This document shows, piece by piece, positions 24,427 to 34,927 of a stretch of 64,000 nt of DNA (position 1 is the stretch's first letter; each line of letters opens with the position of its first letter). The stretch lies in the NCBI GenBank assembly GCA_902563335.1, contig CACEWU010000005.1:1-64000 (forward strand). The letters are read 5' to 3'. Position numbers and translations under genes: made by a program. Under the pieces are notes generated by a model. That model was not told the origin of the DNA. It was given only the letters and a program-made list of their open reading frames with translations, and made no database searches. This DNA is from an uncultured Prochlorococcus sp. Lineage in GTDB: Bacteria; Cyanobacteriota; Cyanobacteriia; PCC-6307; Cyanobiaceae.

Positions 24427-25089
24427 ATGTTATATCCACTACGAGGAGGCGAAATTGATAAATTAATTCCAGCGGTAGCTACTGGTGATCAATTTGCCGC
24501 TGCGTTAGGTAGACCTGAAAAGATACTTCAGAGAGTAATGATTTCATCTATTGGAGGTGTTATCACTCTTCTCATAAGTCAAAGTCAAGTATCAAGTAGA
24601 TTTTATGCTGTTTGGCTAATATTAGGTGTTTCATTTATCTTATATATATTATGGGGCCCTATTGTTGAAGCCAGTAAGAAAAATTCTAAACTTCGAAAAT
24701 ACACTTCAGCTGCACTATTTGATGGATATATAACTAATGTATCAGTCAGGGAAAAGGTCGTGAATAGACAAGAGCAAGCAAATAAGATAGGTAAGTTGGA
24801 ATTGGTAGAAAGCAGGCGCACTTGGTTATTACTTGATTTAGAAGATGAAGATGGATATTTAGGTGAACTCAGTTTTCCTATGGATAAAAAGCATAAGGTT
24901 ATTAGTAAAGGCAAGAGGATACTTTGCATAGTCCTTAGCAATGATAAACAATTTAGTCGTATAATTGCACTAAGCGATGCTTGGCTACCTAATGAACGTC
25001 TTTGGGTAGGAGATTATCCGTACTTATTAAGACCGGCATTTGAAGAATATTGTAAACTTCGTTTAAATAACAAAAGGAATTATTACTGA
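24427..25089 (+). CDS. conserved cyanobacterial membrane protein of unknown function
   Basis: Two N-terminal hydrophobic segments; family often labelled 'phosphate ABC transporter permease' without support. Confidence 0.6.
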   Translation: MLYPLRGGEIDKLIPAVATGDQFAAALGRPEKILQRVMISSIGGVITLLISQSQVSSRFYAVWLILGVSFILYILWGPIVEASKKNSKLRKYTSAALFDGYITNVSVREKVVNRQEQANKIGKLELVESRRTWLLLDLEDEDGYLGELSFPMDKKHKVISKGKRILCIVLSNDKQFSRIIALSDAWLPNERLWVGDYPYLLRPAFEEYCKLRLNNKRNYY

Positions 25090-25100
25090 TATGTACTCTA

Positions 25101-26315
25101 ATGATAGCAGGGAAATGCTATTTAACCAGAGCAAATATGACTAATTTTAAGACAAAAATTAAAATTTTAGGCTCAGGACCTACAGGTGCAACCTTAGCTT
25201 TAGCCCTTTCAAAAATTGGTTCAACTGTTCACCTATTTGACCCAATTAGCTTAACAGCTATATCAAATAAAACTCAAACTTATGCTCTAACTCACTCATC
25301 ACGTAGATTTCTAGAGAAAGTAGGTCTATGGGATCAAATCAGGTCCAATTCACAATCATTTAATCAATTACATATTTTAGACTGTGAAGCTAATAGAAGA
25401 AGTATATTATCCACACGTGATCTTAGCGTACATAATCGGAGCGAATCAGCTATTGGATGGATATTGGATCATAAGGTACTAATGAATATCCTTTTTAATG
25501 AAATAAATAAAACCCCCTCTATAAAAATTTCACTTGGCCACAAACCTGACATAAGCAAAACCAAATATGATTTAGTAATGATAGCTGATGGAGCATATTC
25601 ACCTTCAAGAAAGCAATTAGGATTAAAGCAATTTGGGATGAAATATGAGCAAGCTTGTTTAACGGCAAGGGTCTTGATCAGAAATTCAAATTCACATACT
25701 GCATATGAGTTATTTCGACATGAAGGTCCACTTGCATTATTGCCAATTGGCAATGATATTTGTCAGGTTATTTGGAGTTCGCCAATAAAAAAATGCCAAC
25801 ATAGAGCATCATTAAAACCGTCAGAATTTCTCGACCAATTGGCAGGAGTCCTTCCTGATGGAATAGAACCGGATGTACTTTTAGATCAACCATTTACATT
25901 CCCACTAGGAATTTCTATATCTCCATATTTATATAAAGATCGGTATATACTAATTGGAGAGTCTGGACATAGATACCATCCGGTAGCAGGGCAAGGTTTA
26001 AATGTTTGTTGGCGAGATGTAGATAGAATTGTTCAATTAATAAAAAAGGCAAATAACCATGATATGGATTTAAATAAAATATCAAGAAACTACTCCTTCT
26101 CAAGAATGCCTGACATCATATGTATGGGAATTATTACAGACTCACTCATTAGATTATTTTCAAATAGATCACCCTTCCTATTGTTAATTAGAAGATTATT
26201 AATTTATTTTTTGAGAAAATTCAAAATCATAAGAAAGTTAGCACTAAGAACTATGACAGATGGTCCGATGACACTTTTAATTAACTGCCATAATGGAAAG
26301 AGATTATATAAATAG
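25101..26315 (+). CDS. UbiH-like FAD-dependent monooxygenase
   Basis: GSGPTGATLALALSKIG; HRYHPVAGQGLNVCWRDV motif. Confidence 0.85.
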   Translation: MIAGKCYLTRANMTNFKTKIKILGSGPTGATLALALSKIGSTVHLFDPISLTAISNKTQTYALTHSSRRFLEKVGLWDQIRSNSQSFNQLHILDCEANRRSILSTRDLSVHNRSESAIGWILDHKVLMNILFNEINKTPSIKISLGHKPDISKTKYDLVMIADGAYSPSRKQLGLKQFGMKYEQACLTARVLIRNSNSHTAYELFRHEGPLALLPIGNDICQVIWSSPIKKCQHRASLKPSEFLDQLAGVLPDGIEPDVLLDQPFTFPLGISISPYLYKDRYILIGESGHRYHPVAGQGLNVCWRDVDRIVQLIKKANNHDMDLNKISRNYSFSRMPDIICMGIITDSLIRLFSNRSPFLLLIRRLLIYFLRKFKIIRKLALRTMTDGPMTLLINCHNGKRLYK

Positions 26316-26525
26316 ATGGTAATTTCTAGCCACCAGCAACCAAATCATTCTTCAAAATTAAAATATTTTCTTAAACAGAAAATAGGAATTAGTGAAAGTG
26401 CAATTTCCCTCGGAGAAAGACAATCTCAATTAGAACAAGCTCCATTAGCAATTGTAATGTGGAGTTTTGGTCTACTCAACATAGAGCAATATCAAAAAGT
26501 AATTGATTGGCAACATTCTAATTAG
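26316..26525 (+). CDS. DUF2949 family protein
   Basis: ISLGERQSQLEQAPLAIVMWSFGLLNIEQ; immediately follows the monooxygenase. Confidence 0.75.
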   Translation: MVISSHQQPNHSSKLKYFLKQKIGISESAISLGERQSQLEQAPLAIVMWSFGLLNIEQYQKVIDWQHSN

Positions 26526-27043
26526 AATGACATCAATACATTAATAGGTACTTTGTCCGGCAATTTATCTCGACCAGCTAAGTCCAGTAATTCTACAATA
26601 AATGCAAAACCAATAATATTAGCTCCTGTTTTTTCAACAAGTTTGGCAGTTGCCAAAGCTGTTCCACCAGTTGCAAGTAAGTCATCAATTATTAATATTC
26701 TGGCCCCCGTAGGGATTGAATTCATTTGGACTTCTAAAGTATCTTTACCATACTCAAGATCATATTCTATCGAAAGTATCTTTCCTGGTAATTTTCCTAT
26801 CTTTCGAACTGGTACAAATCCTTTGTTCAGTGAATAAGCTAAACAAGATCCGATTAAGAAACCTCTTGATTCTATTCCAACTATTAAGTCGGGGTTAAGT
26901 TGCTTACACATTGCTGCTAACTGCTCTACAACCTCAGACCAGGCAGTAGGATTGGCCAAAAGAGGATTTATATCCCGAAATAGAATGCCGGGTTTAGGAA
27001 AATCTGCAATTTCCCTGACAAATTTGCTTAGATCCAAGGACAT
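26522..27043 (-). CDS. apt: adenine phosphoribosyltransferase
   Basis: FPKPGILFRDINPLL; PRPP loop ILIIDDLLATGGTA. Confidence 0.95.
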   Translation of the reverse strand: MSLDLSKFVREIADFPKPGILFRDINPLLANPTAWSEVVEQLAAMCKQLNPDLIVGIESRGFLIGSCLAYSLNKGFVPVRKIGKLPGKILSIEYDLEYGKDTLEVQMNSIPTGARILIIDDLLATGGTALATAKLVEKTGANIIGFAFIVELLDLAGRDKLPDKVPINVLMSF

Positions 27044-27195
27044 CAGTTAATCAAGCTTTGTGTTAGGTTCTAAAAAAATGAAGGTAGACTCAATTGAAGA
27101 GCTATAACCTGGTTTAACTTCACATCATCAAATAAGTGCAACTCAGTTTAGAGTTTAACTCCTAGATATCAGACGAATAATCCTTTTTTGAACAA

Positions 27196-27723
27196 ATGGC
27201 AATCAACAATTGTTCAGTTTTAACTAGGAGGTCATTAGAACGACTTGACCTTCTTTTATTGGTTATAGAATCATTAGATTTAAATGCAAGCCAGGCAATG
27301 ACTTGGACTTCTGCGCAGCTAGGTCTAGAGCATATCTTTCCTAATCCAGTTGAACTCTGGAAAAGACGTTGTCATAATCCCCTTAGAAGAACTTCAAGGC
27401 GAGGAAAACTTAATGTTGAGGAATCCGAAGCTCTCATGATTCTTCTCTGTGCAATGGCCCAGCGTTTGTATCCATTACTACATCAGTTACTATCCTCGAA
27501 AGAACCTGAATCAATAAATTCGCAACGTTGGCAGTTATTAAATCAACGATTTTCTGATTTACTTATTGAGAGAATGAATATCAGAAAGGGAGCAGTTCAA
27601 CGCTTACTTAATCGTAATTATTTTGAAACTAATAATAAGCAACTAGTTTTGACTCTCGCTATATGTGCTGGGCCTGGTGGACTAGATCGCCTTAGAGCAA
27701 ACCTACTAGATGAGTCCCCCTGA
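27196..27723 (+). CDS. DUF3038 family protein
   Basis: Characteristic cyanobacterial protein paired with DUF4335. Confidence 0.7.
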   Translation: MAINNCSVLTRRSLERLDLLLLVIESLDLNASQAMTWTSAQLGLEHIFPNPVELWKRRCHNPLRRTSRRGKLNVEESEALMILLCAMAQRLYPLLHQLLSSKEPESINSQRWQLLNQRFSDLLIERMNIRKGAVQRLLNRNYFETNNKQLVLTLAICAGPGGLDRLRANLLDESP

Positions 27724-27734
27724 GAATTAATTCA

Positions 27735-28349
27735 ATGATTAACCAAACATTTCAGTACGATCAAACTTCAGTTCGATTACAGATTGAAGGTCTACCTGAC
27801 CTCTCTATAGATAACGACAAAGAATGTCTAGGGATAATCTCGACCTGGACATTATCCCTTGTTGGATCACCATCGCTTGAGGGAAAGCGTGAGCACTTGC
27901 AGGCCCTCATGGCAACTGTTCTGCCTTATTCACGTCATTGCATCTCTGACGTAAAAAGCAGCTTTGGTGATGCTTCAGGACCAATAAGAATTGAGCCATC
28001 GTCAAAAGGACATAAGTTATCCCTTGTCAGTAGCAAACCTGATATACCACCTCTGGCTATAAATCTTGATGATGCAGAACTAGCAGACCTCGTTCACTGC
28101 CTAGATGATATGCGCATGGACCCAAGAGTCAAAATAAACTGGGATTTACCAGTAGATATGCCCCTAACCAAACGTCAGATAGCCTATAAGACCCCTTTGG
28201 CCCAACGTATTGGAGCTCCTTTAATAGGAGGATCACTTCTATTAATCTACTCCTTACTTTTGTTAGTGCTCCCTATACCAGACGGAGAGGAGCGGAAGTT
28301 GAATGACCAAACTGAACCATTGGAAGTATCGTTAACAACGAAATTATGA
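27735..28349 (+). CDS. DUF4335 family protein
   Basis: Downstream partner of the DUF3038 gene; C-terminal TM. Confidence 0.7.
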   Translation: MINQTFQYDQTSVRLQIEGLPDLSIDNDKECLGIISTWTLSLVGSPSLEGKREHLQALMATVLPYSRHCISDVKSSFGDASGPIRIEPSSKGHKLSLVSSKPDIPPLAINLDDAELADLVHCLDDMRMDPRVKINWDLPVDMPLTKRQIAYKTPLAQRIGAPLIGGSLLLIYSLLLLVLPIPDGEERKLNDQTEPLEVSLTTKL

Positions 28350-28501
28350 GTTGGTGTAGCTAAAGGATTGTTTGCTGTAGAAACGCTTATATAGTGGGAA
28401 TAGATTTTGGGATGAAATGGTGCAAGAGAATTGTCCTTATAGTCAAATAAGGCTAGGAGTTAATAGTCTCAGCAAAATAAAGCTGTAATTCGAATAATTT
28501 T

Positions 28502-28903
28502 ATGACTAACCAACCACTACTAAGAAATAGAAAAAATAATGGTCGAAATGTATTTCGTAAATCTACAAAAACAATAAACAGAAATTTTTTTCGTCAACTA
28601 GTAGAAGGTGTTTTAATGCTGACGGGCGGTATATATCTAATTAAATTCCTGAATTCGTTACCCCAATCTTATAATATAGGTGAGATATCCACAATCATGT
28701 GGAAGGATACATTAGTCTCTATTCTTCATATGTTTGATGCTGTAATGAGTTTATTCAAGTTGTTAACAATAATATTTTTAGTATCTCTATGTTTTGCTTT
28801 GCTTCTTGGGGGTATCTGGAGATTAATGAAGGTCTTCACCACCAAATTAAGCACATCACGGAAAAAGTCTAATCCAACATTCAAACTAAGTAAGCGACGA
28901 TAA
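28502..28903 (+). CDS. hypothetical membrane protein
   Basis: Hydrophobic segments; 133 aa. Confidence 0.45.
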   Translation: MTNQPLLRNRKNNGRNVFRKSTKTINRNFFRQLVEGVLMLTGGIYLIKFLNSLPQSYNIGEISTIMWKDTLVSILHMFDAVMSLFKLLTIIFLVSLCFALLLGGIWRLMKVFTTKLSTSRKKSNPTFKLSKRR

Positions 28904-28949
28904 GTTAAGGTGTATAATATTTGTAGGTGACTCTATTGCGAATTATAAA

Positions 28950-29354
28950 ATGAGCAACAAAAATAAATTATTGTTTACTGAGGATACAAATCCTTTATTC
29001 ATCTATGATGGAAAGTGCCCTTTTTGCAACTACTTTGCTGAATTAACCGAACTAAAGTCAGGAATACCAGGCCTAACAATTAAAGATGGAAGAGATAATA
29101 TAGATTTGCTAAATGAATTAAATAAACAAGGTTATAAATTTAGTAATGGGGCTATATTAATTGTAGGTGATAATATAATGCATGGAGATACTGCAATAAC
29201 TTGGATTTGCGCTCAAATGAATACATCTGATAATATGCTGAAATTTCTTTCTAGGATTCTTGCCAGTGAAAGAAGAACAAAAATAGTTTACCCTTTCTTG
29301 CTAGTAGCTCGTAGACTTGCATTGACTTTAAAGGGGCATAGTATAGATCCCTAA
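28950..29354 (+). CDS. DCC-family thiol-disulfide oxidoreductase-like protein (DUF393)
   Basis: FIYDGKCPFCNYFAEL motif. Confidence 0.75.
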   Translation: MSNKNKLLFTEDTNPLFIYDGKCPFCNYFAELTELKSGIPGLTIKDGRDNIDLLNELNKQGYKFSNGAILIVGDNIMHGDTAITWICAQMNTSDNMLKFLSRILASERRTKIVYPFLLVARRLALTLKGHSIDP

Positions 29355-29410
29355 GATCTATCAACATCAGTCTTAGGTTACAAAAATCCTATGCAAACAG
29401 GAATTTATAG

Positions 29411-29815
29411 ATGAATACTAGGAACAAACGATCACCTAAAATAGAAAAAAAGACATATTCATGGATTGCAGCCGTTTTTACTATACTTGCCGCTTCAAAT
29501 GCCTGGCTTTACTTATTTAGTCAGAAATCCATTTTGTGGGTTTTAGTTGGTGCAGCGATAATAAATACTTGTATTTGTTTAACAATAGGCATAAATAACC
29601 TAATACAATTATTAGCATTAAAATCAATTGGTAGAACCCTATTCATACGCATTAATTCTATTTTAATTTTCATCTCAGCAATTTATGGACTACTCGAATT
29701 CGTCAACAAGTTAAATCTTACTGATGTCAGTCATGCTTTTATACCATTTATAATATTTTCACTTTACTTTGCAGGAGCATCAATAGGCATATATCAAATA
29801 GATAGGCATATATGA
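29411..29815 (+). CDS. hypothetical multi-TM membrane protein
   Basis: Four hydrophobic segments. Confidence 0.5.
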   Translation: MNTRNKRSPKIEKKTYSWIAAVFTILAASNAWLYLFSQKSILWVLVGAAIINTCICLTIGINNLIQLLALKSIGRTLFIRINSILIFISAIYGLLEFVNKLNLTDVSHAFIPFIIFSLYFAGASIGIYQIDRHI

Positions 29816-29905
29816 CTATCAACGTCATAACAAAGCGTATCACTAATAGCGTCATAACAAATTAAATAAAAAACATGATATTATTAGAATTTATATATAA
29901 AAAGT

Positions 29906-30556
29906 TTGAAATCAAGAGTACTTAGTAGCTTTGAGCGAGAAAAGCAAGACAATAACAACGATTCAGAATTCTACAAGTATCCAAGATTTGTTTACCATCT
30001 GGACTCTTCCTTTAGAAGTAAACTAACCAATTACTATAGGGAAATTATCCAACCAAATAGTACAATTTTAGATTTGATGAGTAGTTGGGTTAGTCATTTA
30101 CCGAAGGATGTTAAATACAAAGAGGTAATTGGTCATGGTTTAAATCGTCAGGAACTTATAGCTAATCAGCAATTAAATCGTCATTGGATACAGGATCTAA
30201 ATAGGAGTCAGGAATTGCCTCTAGGAAAAGATACTATTGACTTTATATTAATAGTAGCTGGCTGGCAATATCTTCAAGAACCAGAAAATATTGCTGAAGA
30301 ACTGTATAGGATATCAAAGCCTAATGGAATTTTGATTATTTCATTTTCTAATAGAGCATTTTGGAATAAGTGTCCAAATATCTGGCTTAACGGAACGTAT
30401 AAGGAACATTTTGAATATATCAACTCAATTTTGATTGGAGCCGGGTGGGAAAATATTCGAAACACTGCTGAATCGTCAAAAGGGCTATATCCTTTTAATA
30501 TAATTGGTATTAAAGGTGATCCATTCTTTTGCGTAACAGCAAATAAAAGCTACTAG
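29906..30556 (+). CDS. class I SAM-dependent methyltransferase-like protein
   Basis: ILDLMSSWVSHLP; DTIDFILIVAGWQYLQEPENIAEELYRISKPNGILIISF; TTG start. Confidence 0.7.
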   Translation: MKSRVLSSFEREKQDNNNDSEFYKYPRFVYHLDSSFRSKLTNYYREIIQPNSTILDLMSSWVSHLPKDVKYKEVIGHGLNRQELIANQQLNRHWIQDLNRSQELPLGKDTIDFILIVAGWQYLQEPENIAEELYRISKPNGILIISFSNRAFWNKCPNIWLNGTYKEHFEYINSILIGAGWENIRNTAESSKGLYPFNIIGIKGDPFFCVTANKSY

Positions 30557-30665
30557 AACCTATATAGATTCAATAATAATAGGGTTAGTAATTATAAGTT
30601 AATCTATATTTTGAAAATATGTGAGTTGCTAGGGTATAATTTAGTAGAATCAATCAAACCCGAAC

Positions 30666-30980
30666 ATGAATGATAAGCTAAGTCTTATTAAATTCAGCTC
30701 AGAAGATTGTGGCACTTGTCACAAAATGAGTCATTATGATGAAAATGTTAGTAAAGAATTAGGTTGTGAATTTATTAGTGTTATGTTACAAGATACTGAA
30801 CAGTATAGAAAGTTTAGGAAGATTCTACTCAGTAAATATCCAAATAAAGAAGGAATGGGTTGGCCAACATACCTGCTTGTTGAAGATGCACTAGGAGATT
30901 TTTCAGTATTAGGAGAAATTAAAGGAGGAATGCCTAAAGGTCAGTTCAGAGATAAATTAACAGCAATTTTGAGTATATAA
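30666..30980 (+). CDS. thioredoxin-fold protein with CxxC
   Basis: IKFSSEDCGTCHKMSHYDENVS; WPTYLLVE. Confidence 0.7.
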   Translation: MNDKLSLIKFSSEDCGTCHKMSHYDENVSKELGCEFISVMLQDTEQYRKFRKILLSKYPNKEGMGWPTYLLVEDALGDFSVLGEIKGGMPKGQFRDKLTAILSI

Positions 30981-31004
30981 AATATCGAATTTTATCCATA
31001 TCAA

Positions 31005-31172
31005 CTATATAACTGGCTGCATTAATCCTCCACTTCCTGAATCTGAGTCGTCGTCATCATTTCTTGTTGATCCCTGCAGTAGAGCGTAAATTCCGAAAGC
31101 CAGAAGGCTGATAACTGCACCTGTGAAGCCAGAGAAGCCCTGTGCGTTAGTTATTTCGATGTACTCTCCCAA
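31005..31172 (-). CDS. small single-TM protein (55 aa, TTG start)
   Basis: My own translation: (M)GEYIEITNAQGFSGFTGAVISLLAFGIYALLQGSTRNDDDDSDSGSGGLMQPVI*; one TM helix plus acidic tail; absent from ORF track. Confidence 0.55.
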   Translation of the reverse strand: MGEYIEITNAQGFSGFTGAVISLLAFGIYALLQGSTRNDDDDSDSGSGGLMQPVI

Positions 31173-31257
31173 TTATAAAAAAAGCAAGTTCGAGGAATTT
31201 AGCGAATTATTTTGATAAAAATAAGGAACAACAACCATTTTTAAAAGCGTCTAATGG

Positions 31258-34200
31258 TTAGAGGCTAATAACAGCAGCGTTTCTTAGTGATTCCTGTTTT
31301 TCTAATTCTGAATTGATATTTCCTTGAGAGTCTGGGATTTGATCTGCCATCTGATTTAACCAATTCATTAATTGCTCTATCAGTTTCTCTATTGGTAATA
31401 CACCAAGGCCACGACAAGTAACCGTGGCAACATTACCACCAGTCGATTTAAAAACTACCCTAGATTGTAAATGTTGAGGGAGCCCCTTTCTCAATAGTCT
31501 AAATGCAGCCTCTTCCATTGGGGTTTCCATCATAACGTTTGCCTTGTCTTGTTTTATTCTTGAAAAACCGCACTTTTTAGCAATCATTTTTAACTGCATT
31601 ATTTGAATAAGAGATTCAACTGATAATGGCAATTTGCCATAACGATCTGTCCATGTCACAGCTAGGTCAAGAAGTTCTGAGTGAGACTTACATTCCGTAG
31701 CGGCTCTATATGCTGAAATTTTTTCCTCGCTATTAACAATCCAATCACTTGGAATAAAGGCTGTAACAGTTAAATCAATCTGAGTGTCATCTACATTTGG
31801 AATACTCTGACCTTGAATTTCAGATAAACATTCCTGCAACATTTCCATATATAAGTCGAAACCAACAGATTCCATCTGACCACTTTGTTCCACTCCCAGC
31901 AAATTGCCAACACCTCTAATTTCCATATCTCTTATTGCTAGTTGGTAACCACTTCCTAATTGGGCGAATTCCTGTATGGCTTTTAAACGTTGTCTAGCTG
32001 TATCACTTAATGCTGTGCTATTAGGATAGAGAAGCCATGCATGTGCTTGAATACCACTTCTTCCAACTCTTCCTCTTAATTGATATAATTGAGAAAGACC
32101 AAATTTATGCGATTCTTCTATGATAATGGTATTAACTCGTGGTATATCTAATCCACTTTCTACAATAGTTGTACATAATAGTAAGTCACCTTCGCCAGCA
32201 TTAAAAGCAACCATTGAATTTTCTAATTCACCTTCACCCATCTGACCATGGGCAATTATAATCTTGATTTTTGGGACCATACTTTGTATTTTTAGAGCTA
32301 CATCGTTGATCCCCTCAATTCTTGGCAAGACATAGAATATTTGGCCACCTCTGTCTATTTCCTGACAAATAGCACTCCTAATTGTTCCGTCATCGTATTG
32401 AGATAAATGGGTTTTTATAGGTCTTCTAAGAGGCGGCGGTGTTGTAATTAAGCTCATTTCTCTAACACCTGATAAACTCATATATAAGGTTCTTGGTATG
32501 GGCGTTGCAGAAAGAGACAATACATCTATATCTTTTCTTAGTTCTTTGATCTTTTCTTTTTGATTTACACCAAATCTTTGCTCTTCATCAACTACCAAAA
32601 AACCAAGGTTATTAAAAATAGTTTTTTTACTTAACAGTTGATGTGTGCCTATCACAGTATCTATTGCTCCTGACTTTAGCCCCTCTAATATTGTTTTTCT
32701 TTCTGTCGTTGTTCTAAATCTATTTAAAAGTGCGACTTTAATTGGGTAAGGAGCAAAGCGATCATTAATTGTTCTCCAATGTTGTTGAGAAAGGACTGTC
32801 GTTGGTGCTAACATCGCAACTTGCTTTCCAGCAGTCACAGCCTTAAAAATAGCTCTTATTGCAACTTCGGTTTTACCAAATCCAACGTCACCACAAACCA
32901 ATCTATCCATAGGTTTATTTAATTCCATATCTCTCTTTACATCAATAATGGCTTTTTGTTGGTCAGGTGTAGTTTCGTATGGGAAAGAATCCTCTAATTC
33001 ATTTTGCCATGGTCCGTCAGGTGGAAAAGGAAATCCCTTGAGCTGACTTCGTTCTGAATATAACCTAATCAAATCTATTGCTACCTTACTTACTGCTCTC
33101 TTAGTTTTCTCCTTGATACGATTCCAAGAGACTCCGCCTAATTTATTAATATTAGGGACACCATCATTTGAAGATCGATAACGTCCTAGACTCCCTAATT
33201 GGTCAGCCGCAACGCTTAGTGTACCATCAAGATATTGGACTACTAAATAATCTCTAATTTTACCACTAATAGCTATCTTTTCAATTTTTAAGAAGCGACC
33301 TATACCATGATTTCGATGTACGACATAGTCGCCAGGTCTCATCTTATTCGGGTTGATAGTTTTACTGCTAGCCTGTCTTCTTCTTCTGACATAAGTAGGA
33401 GAAGAGAAATTATTTTGCCCAAAAATTTCTCTGTCTGTAATTAAAGAAATTTTCCATGCTGGTAATTCAATACCTTCAACTTCTAATTGACCTAATGACT
33501 TAAGAGCAACTGGGGTATTTTGCTCAATTAACCTTGTAATAGAATTATAGTCAGCTGAATTAGGAACAAAACGTACAATGCAATCATGTTCCTCTAATAA
33601 TGCGACAGAACGACTAGGTTGCGCTGATAAAATCCATACAGAATATTTTTCTTTTTGATAATCCTTGATTAAACTACTAATTCTTCCAAATTGATTTGGA
33701 TAGGCTTGAATATTTCTTGAGCTTAAATCAAATAAGTTCTTTGAATTACCAGAATCTCCCAGTTCTGTTAAGTCAAATCCCCAAAAGTTCTGAGCCTGGA
33801 GATAACATTTCTCAACTGATTTATGGAGAGAACCTGGATATATAGAATCTACATTTTCTAACTCTATTCCTGCATGTCTAGCAATATCCTTATGATGTTC
33901 ATCAACATGTTGAAGCCAGTTCCTTCCATGAGCAATACCCTGTGACTTCTCATCCAAGACCACACAAGTATTTGATGGTAAATATTCTAATAATGAAGAC
34001 GGTTGCCTCCAGACAAAACCCATTAGTCTACGTAAGCCTAGAGGAGTTCCACCATCGACTAATGTATTAAGAGATTCCTCATCTAGAAATAATGAAATAT
34101 CGTCAGGAAGGTTTTTTCTTAATTCTTCAGCTATTAAGGGACTATATCCTCTTGGAGTAAGGTTAATACTATTAATAGAATCTAATGATCTTTGACTAGT

Positions 34201-34833
34201 GGGGTCAAATTCTTTTAGCTTTTCTAATTCATCACCAAAGAATTCTAACCGAACCGGTAACTCATTACTTACCGGAAAAATATCGACAATATCTCCCCTT
34301 CTACTCCATGTACCTTCTATTTCTGTCGTGGATTCTCTTGTATAACCTAATTCAACTAATAAGTTAGATAGGTATTCAAGAGTTATCTCTTCGCCCTTAC
34401 TAAGCTTTATACACTTTTTTTTAAGATAAGACGGAACTGGAAGATGAGGTTGTAGGGCACGTTCAGTAGTAACAACAGCAATATTATCTGATTTATTTGA
34501 AATTAATTCGCTTAATACCTGTAATTGGCCCCACACTATTTCTGTGTTTGAGTCTAATGTTTCATAAGGAGAACCCTCACTAGTAGGATAAAGAAAAGAA
34601 CGTTTCCATCCAGTTACTTGTAGTAATGATAGCCATCTACCAGCCTCCTCTAGAGTTGGCACTACTACTAACAAAGGTCTATTATCGTTTTGCGCTATAG
34701 CACTTGTAACAAGTGACTTTGCTGATCTGCCAGCCCCCCTAAGAACAAGCCTATCCGTACGATCACATCTATTTACTAACTCTGCAGTCAGAGAAAAGTT
34801 TTTTATCTTCTGTACCAATGAACTCAGCGGCAT
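31258..34833 (-). CDS. mfd: transcription-repair coupling factor
   Basis: RPGDYVVHRNHGIGRF; RLVCGDVGFGKTEVAIRAIFKAV; LRGRVGRSG; start refined to MPLSSLVQK. Confidence 0.97.
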   Translation of the reverse strand: MPLSSLVQKIKNFSLTAELVNRCDRTDRLVLRGAGRSAKSLVTSAIAQNDNRPLLVVVPTLEEAGRWLSLLQVTGWKRSFLYPTSEGSPYETLDSNTEIVWGQLQVLSELISNKSDNIAVVTTERALQPHLPVPSYLKKKCIKLSKGEEITLEYLSNLLVELGYTRESTTEIEGTWSRRGDIVDIFPVSNELPVRLEFFGDELEKLKEFDPTSQRSLDSINSINLTPRGYSPLIAEELRKNLPDDISLFLDEESLNTLVDGGTPLGLRRLMGFVWRQPSSLLEYLPSNTCVVLDEKSQGIAHGRNWLQHVDEHHKDIARHAGIELENVDSIYPGSLHKSVEKCYLQAQNFWGFDLTELGDSGNSKNLFDLSSRNIQAYPNQFGRISSLIKDYQKEKYSVWILSAQPSRSVALLEEHDCIVRFVPNSADYNSITRLIEQNTPVALKSLGQLEVEGIELPAWKISLITDREIFGQNNFSSPTYVRRRRQASSKTINPNKMRPGDYVVHRNHGIGRFLKIEKIAISGKIRDYLVVQYLDGTLSVAADQLGSLGRYRSSNDGVPNINKLGGVSWNRIKEKTKRAVSKVAIDLIRLYSERSQLKGFPFPPDGPWQNELEDSFPYETTPDQQKAIIDVKRDMELNKPMDRLVCGDVGFGKTEVAIRAIFKAVTAGKQVAMLAPTTVLSQQHWRTINDRFAPYPIKVALLNRFRTTTERKTILEGLKSGAIDTVIGTHQLLSKKTIFNNLGFLVVDEEQRFGVNQKEKIKELRKDIDVLSLSATPIPRTLYMSLSGVREMSLITTPPPLRRPIKTHLSQYDDGTIRSAICQEIDRGGQIFYVLPRIEGINDVALKIQSMVPKIKIIIAHGQMGEGELENSMVAFNAGEGDLLLCTTIVESGLDIPRVNTIIIEESHKFGLSQLYQLRGRVGRSGIQAHAWLLYPNSTALSDTARQRLKAIQEFAQLGSGYQLAIRDMEIRGVGNLLGVEQSGQMESVGFDLYMEMLQECLSEIQGQSIPNVDDTQIDLTVTAFIPSDWIVNSEEKISAYRAATECKSHSELLDLAVTWTDRYGKLPLSVESLIQIMQLKMIAKKCGFSRIKQDKANVMMETPMEEAAFRLLRKGLPQHLQSRVVFKSTGGNVATVTCRGLGVLPIEKLIEQLMNWLNQMADQIPDSQGNINSELEKQESLRNAAVISL

Positions 34834-34927
34834 AGAATTACATTCTTGGACGAGAAACAATTATGCCAGATCAAAGCTAATGTTGCATAATACCTATTAT
34901 AATTGTGCTAGTTGAAAAGTAATTATA

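Noticed and set aside
28394-28450. Short frame VGIDFGMKWCKRIVLIVK* resembling an actin/RuvX-fold N-terminus
   Set aside because: Only 18 residues; too short to call a gene remnant without homology evidence
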